Of a stretch of DNA of 6,389 nucleotides, positions 5,185-6,389 are shown piece after piece. Source of the DNA: Pseudomonadota bacterium (lineage in GTDB: Bacteria; Pseudomonadota; Gammaproteobacteria; Burkholderiales; Rhodocyclaceae). The stretch covers positions 1 through 6,389 of the forward strand of contig JAEWVQ010000121.1 in assembly GCA_023459095.1 (NCBI GenBank). The letters are read 5' to 3'. The number at the start of each line of letters is the position of its first letter. The first letter of the stretch is position 1. The notes beneath the pieces are model-generated. The model was not told where the DNA came from and did not search any database. It saw only the letters and a program-made list of their open reading frames with translations. A program made the position numbers and the translations under genes.

Positions 5185-6389
5185 ATGAACCCGCCCGCCC
5201 CGTTCGAGCCGGAGCAGATCCAGACCTTTCTCGTCGCCCTCGGCATCGGCCTCCTGATCGGACTCGAACGCGAACGCGTACCGTCGGCGCGTGCCGGCCT
5301 GCGCACCTTCGGCCTGGTGGCCATGCTCGGCGCGCTCGCCGGCCTGCTCGGCGAGCAACTGGCGAGCGTGGTGCCGCTGGCGGTGGGCATGGCGCTGGTC
5401 GGCACCATGATCATCGCCGCCTACCTGCGCCACCCCGATCCGAGCGATCCGGGCACGACCTCGGTGGCTGCGCTGCTGGTGTGCTTCTGCCTGGGCGCGG
5501 CGGTGTGGTACGGCCACACCCAGCTGGCGGTGATGCTGGCGGTCGCAACCACGGTGCTGCTCTACTTCAAGGCTCAGTTGCGCGGGCTGGCGACCCGGCT
5601 GGAGCCCCGCGAGTGGATCTCGATGCTGCAGTTCGCGGTGCTCTCGCTGGTGATCCTGCCCATTCTCCCCGACCAGGAATACGGCCCTTACGACACCCTC
5701 AACCCGCGGCAGATCTGGCTCATGGTGGTGCTCATCGCCGGCGTCAGCCTCGCCGGCTACGCCGCGCTGCGGCTGGTCGGGGCGCGCTACGGCGCGGCCT
5801 TCGTCGGCATCTTCGGCGGCCTCGCGTCGAGCACCGCGACCACCATGGTGTATGCGCGCAACGCTCGCGATTCGGCGGGCATGGCGTCGATGGCGGCGCT
5901 CGTGATCGTGCTCGCCAACCTGGTGATGGTGGTGCGCGTGGCGGTGATCGCCGCCGCCGTGGCGCCCGGCGTGCTCGCGCCGCTCGCCATGGTGATCGTG
6001 CCCGCGCTCGTGCTTGGCGTGCTCGCCCTGCTGCTCAACTGGCGGCGGCTGGGCGAGAGCGGCGAAGTCGTGCTGCCGGCGGCGAAGAACCCGACCGAAC
6101 TCGGCACCGCGCTCGGTTTCGGCGCGGCCTATGCGGTGGTCCTGCTGTGCGCGGCCTGGCTGTCCGACGTCGCCGGCCCCGGCGGCCTCTACGTGCTCGC
6201 CCTGGTCTCCGGCCTCACCGACGTGGATGCGATCTCGCTGTCGAGCCTGCGCCTGTTCTCGCAGGGCACCCTCGCCGTGCATCCGGCGGTGATCGCGATC
6301 GGCCTGGCGATGCTCGCCAATCTCGGCTTCAAGTTCGCCATGGCGGCCGCCATCGGCGGGCGCGAACTCGGCGTGCGCGTGCTCAGCGG
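5185..6389 (+). CDS. MgtC/SapB-like DUF4010 integral membrane protein (3' truncated by window)
   Basis: The frame stays open for 401 residues from the ATG and runs off the right edge. The N-terminal part, FLVALGIGLLIGLERER (15-31) followed by RTFGLVAMLGALAG (40-53), matches the MgtC-like start of this family. The C-terminal half carries DUF4010 signatures: FGGLASSTATTMVYAR (210-225), AAKNPTELGTALGFG (299-313) and SGLTDVDAISLS (342-353). About 11-13 hydrophobic segments can be counted, so this is an inner-membrane protein. Small polar/charged motifs (SSTATT, DVDAIS) within the membrane part suggest a transport or channel-like role, but the substrate is unknown. The related MgtC proteins are tied to Mg2+ and phosphate stress, which does not transfer safely here. 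Usual family length is about 415-430, so only a short end is probably missing. AGGA precedes the start, and the gene diverges from ispD. Confidence 0.88.
   Translation, partial: MNPPAPFEPEQIQTFLVALGIGLLIGLERERVPSARAGLRTFGLVAMLGALAGLLGEQLASVVPLAVGMALVGTMIIAAYLRHPDPSDPGTTSVAALLVCFCLGAAVWYGHTQLAVMLAVATTVLLYFKAQLRGLATRLEPREWISMLQFAVLSLVILPILPDQEYGPYDTLNPRQIWLMVVLIAGVSLAGYAALRLVGARYGAAFVGIFGGLASSTATTMVYARNARDSAGMASMAALVIVLANLVMVVRVAVIAAAVAPGVLAPLAMVIVPALVLGVLALLLNWRRLGESGEVVLPAAKNPTELGTALGFGAAYAVVLLCAAWLSDVAGPGGLYVLALVSGLTDVDAISLSSLRLFSQGTLAVHPAVIAIGLAMLANLGFKFAMAAAIGGRELGVRVLS

Noticed and set aside
4966..6282. Long - strand open frame (438 codons) across the start of ispD and the DUF4010 gene
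   Set aside because: It is low-complexity and His/Arg/Gln-rich with no domain, and it lies antisense to a convincing membrane protein. It is an artefact of GC-rich codon bias.
1..6389. Defence island, prophage, transposon, toxin-antitoxin or CRISPR content
   Set aside because: Nearly all sequence is assigned to recognisable chromosomal families. I see no direct-repeat array, terminal inverted repeats, integrase, transposase or small toxin-like pair.

Overview
The window is a high-GC bacterial chromosome segment, mostly about 70-78% GC in the stretches I counted by hand. It is densely packed with genes on both strands. GC content, gene content and protein flavour suggest a betaproteobacterium of the Thauera/Azoarcus type (Rhodocyclales). 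This is inference, since no rRNA or other firm taxonomic marker is present. I see no tRNA, rRNA, CRISPR array, insertion sequence or phage gene.

Layout, left to right. (1) Bases 1-348 hold the C-terminal end of a penicillin-binding transpeptidase, cut by the window edge. (2) After a 124-base gap with two inverted repeats and a T-tract comes a tightly coupled + strand trio: an EamA/DMT-type transporter (473-1366), an MtfA-like zinc peptidase (1370-2140) and a short flavodoxin-fold protein (2137-2601). The first junction has a 3-base gap and the second a 4-base ATGA overlap. (3) A 156-base gap carries a plausible sigma-70 promoter, a leader hairpin and a strong Shine-Dalgarno site. These serve a 146-residue host-attachment-family protein (2758-3198), which is clearly less GC-rich (about 62%) than its neighbours. 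(4) Two adjacent hairpins, each with a T-tract on the opposite strand from the other, separate this gene from a converging - strand operon. (5) That operon reads ispD (5077-4367), ispF (4370-3879), thpR (3886-3335), with 4-base and 8-base overlaps. (6) Divergent from ispD is a multi-spanning DUF4010/MgtC-like membrane protein (5185 onward), cut by the right edge.

Function. ispD and ispF encode two steps of the MEP pathway to isoprenoid precursors: cytidylyl transfer to MEP, then cyclisation to MEcPP. The operon adds an RNA 2',3'-cyclic phosphodiesterase of the LigT/2H family, an association with no obvious metabolic rationale. The transporter, peptidase and flavodoxin are probably co-transcribed, but their shared role is unclear.

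Overall this is ordinary chromosomal housekeeping. I found no convincing new defence or mobile system. The points most worth a second look are the coupling of thpR to ispDF, the compositionally distinct host-attachment/baeRF-like gene with its Gly-rich loop and self-contained expression signals, and the possibly leaderless start of ispD.
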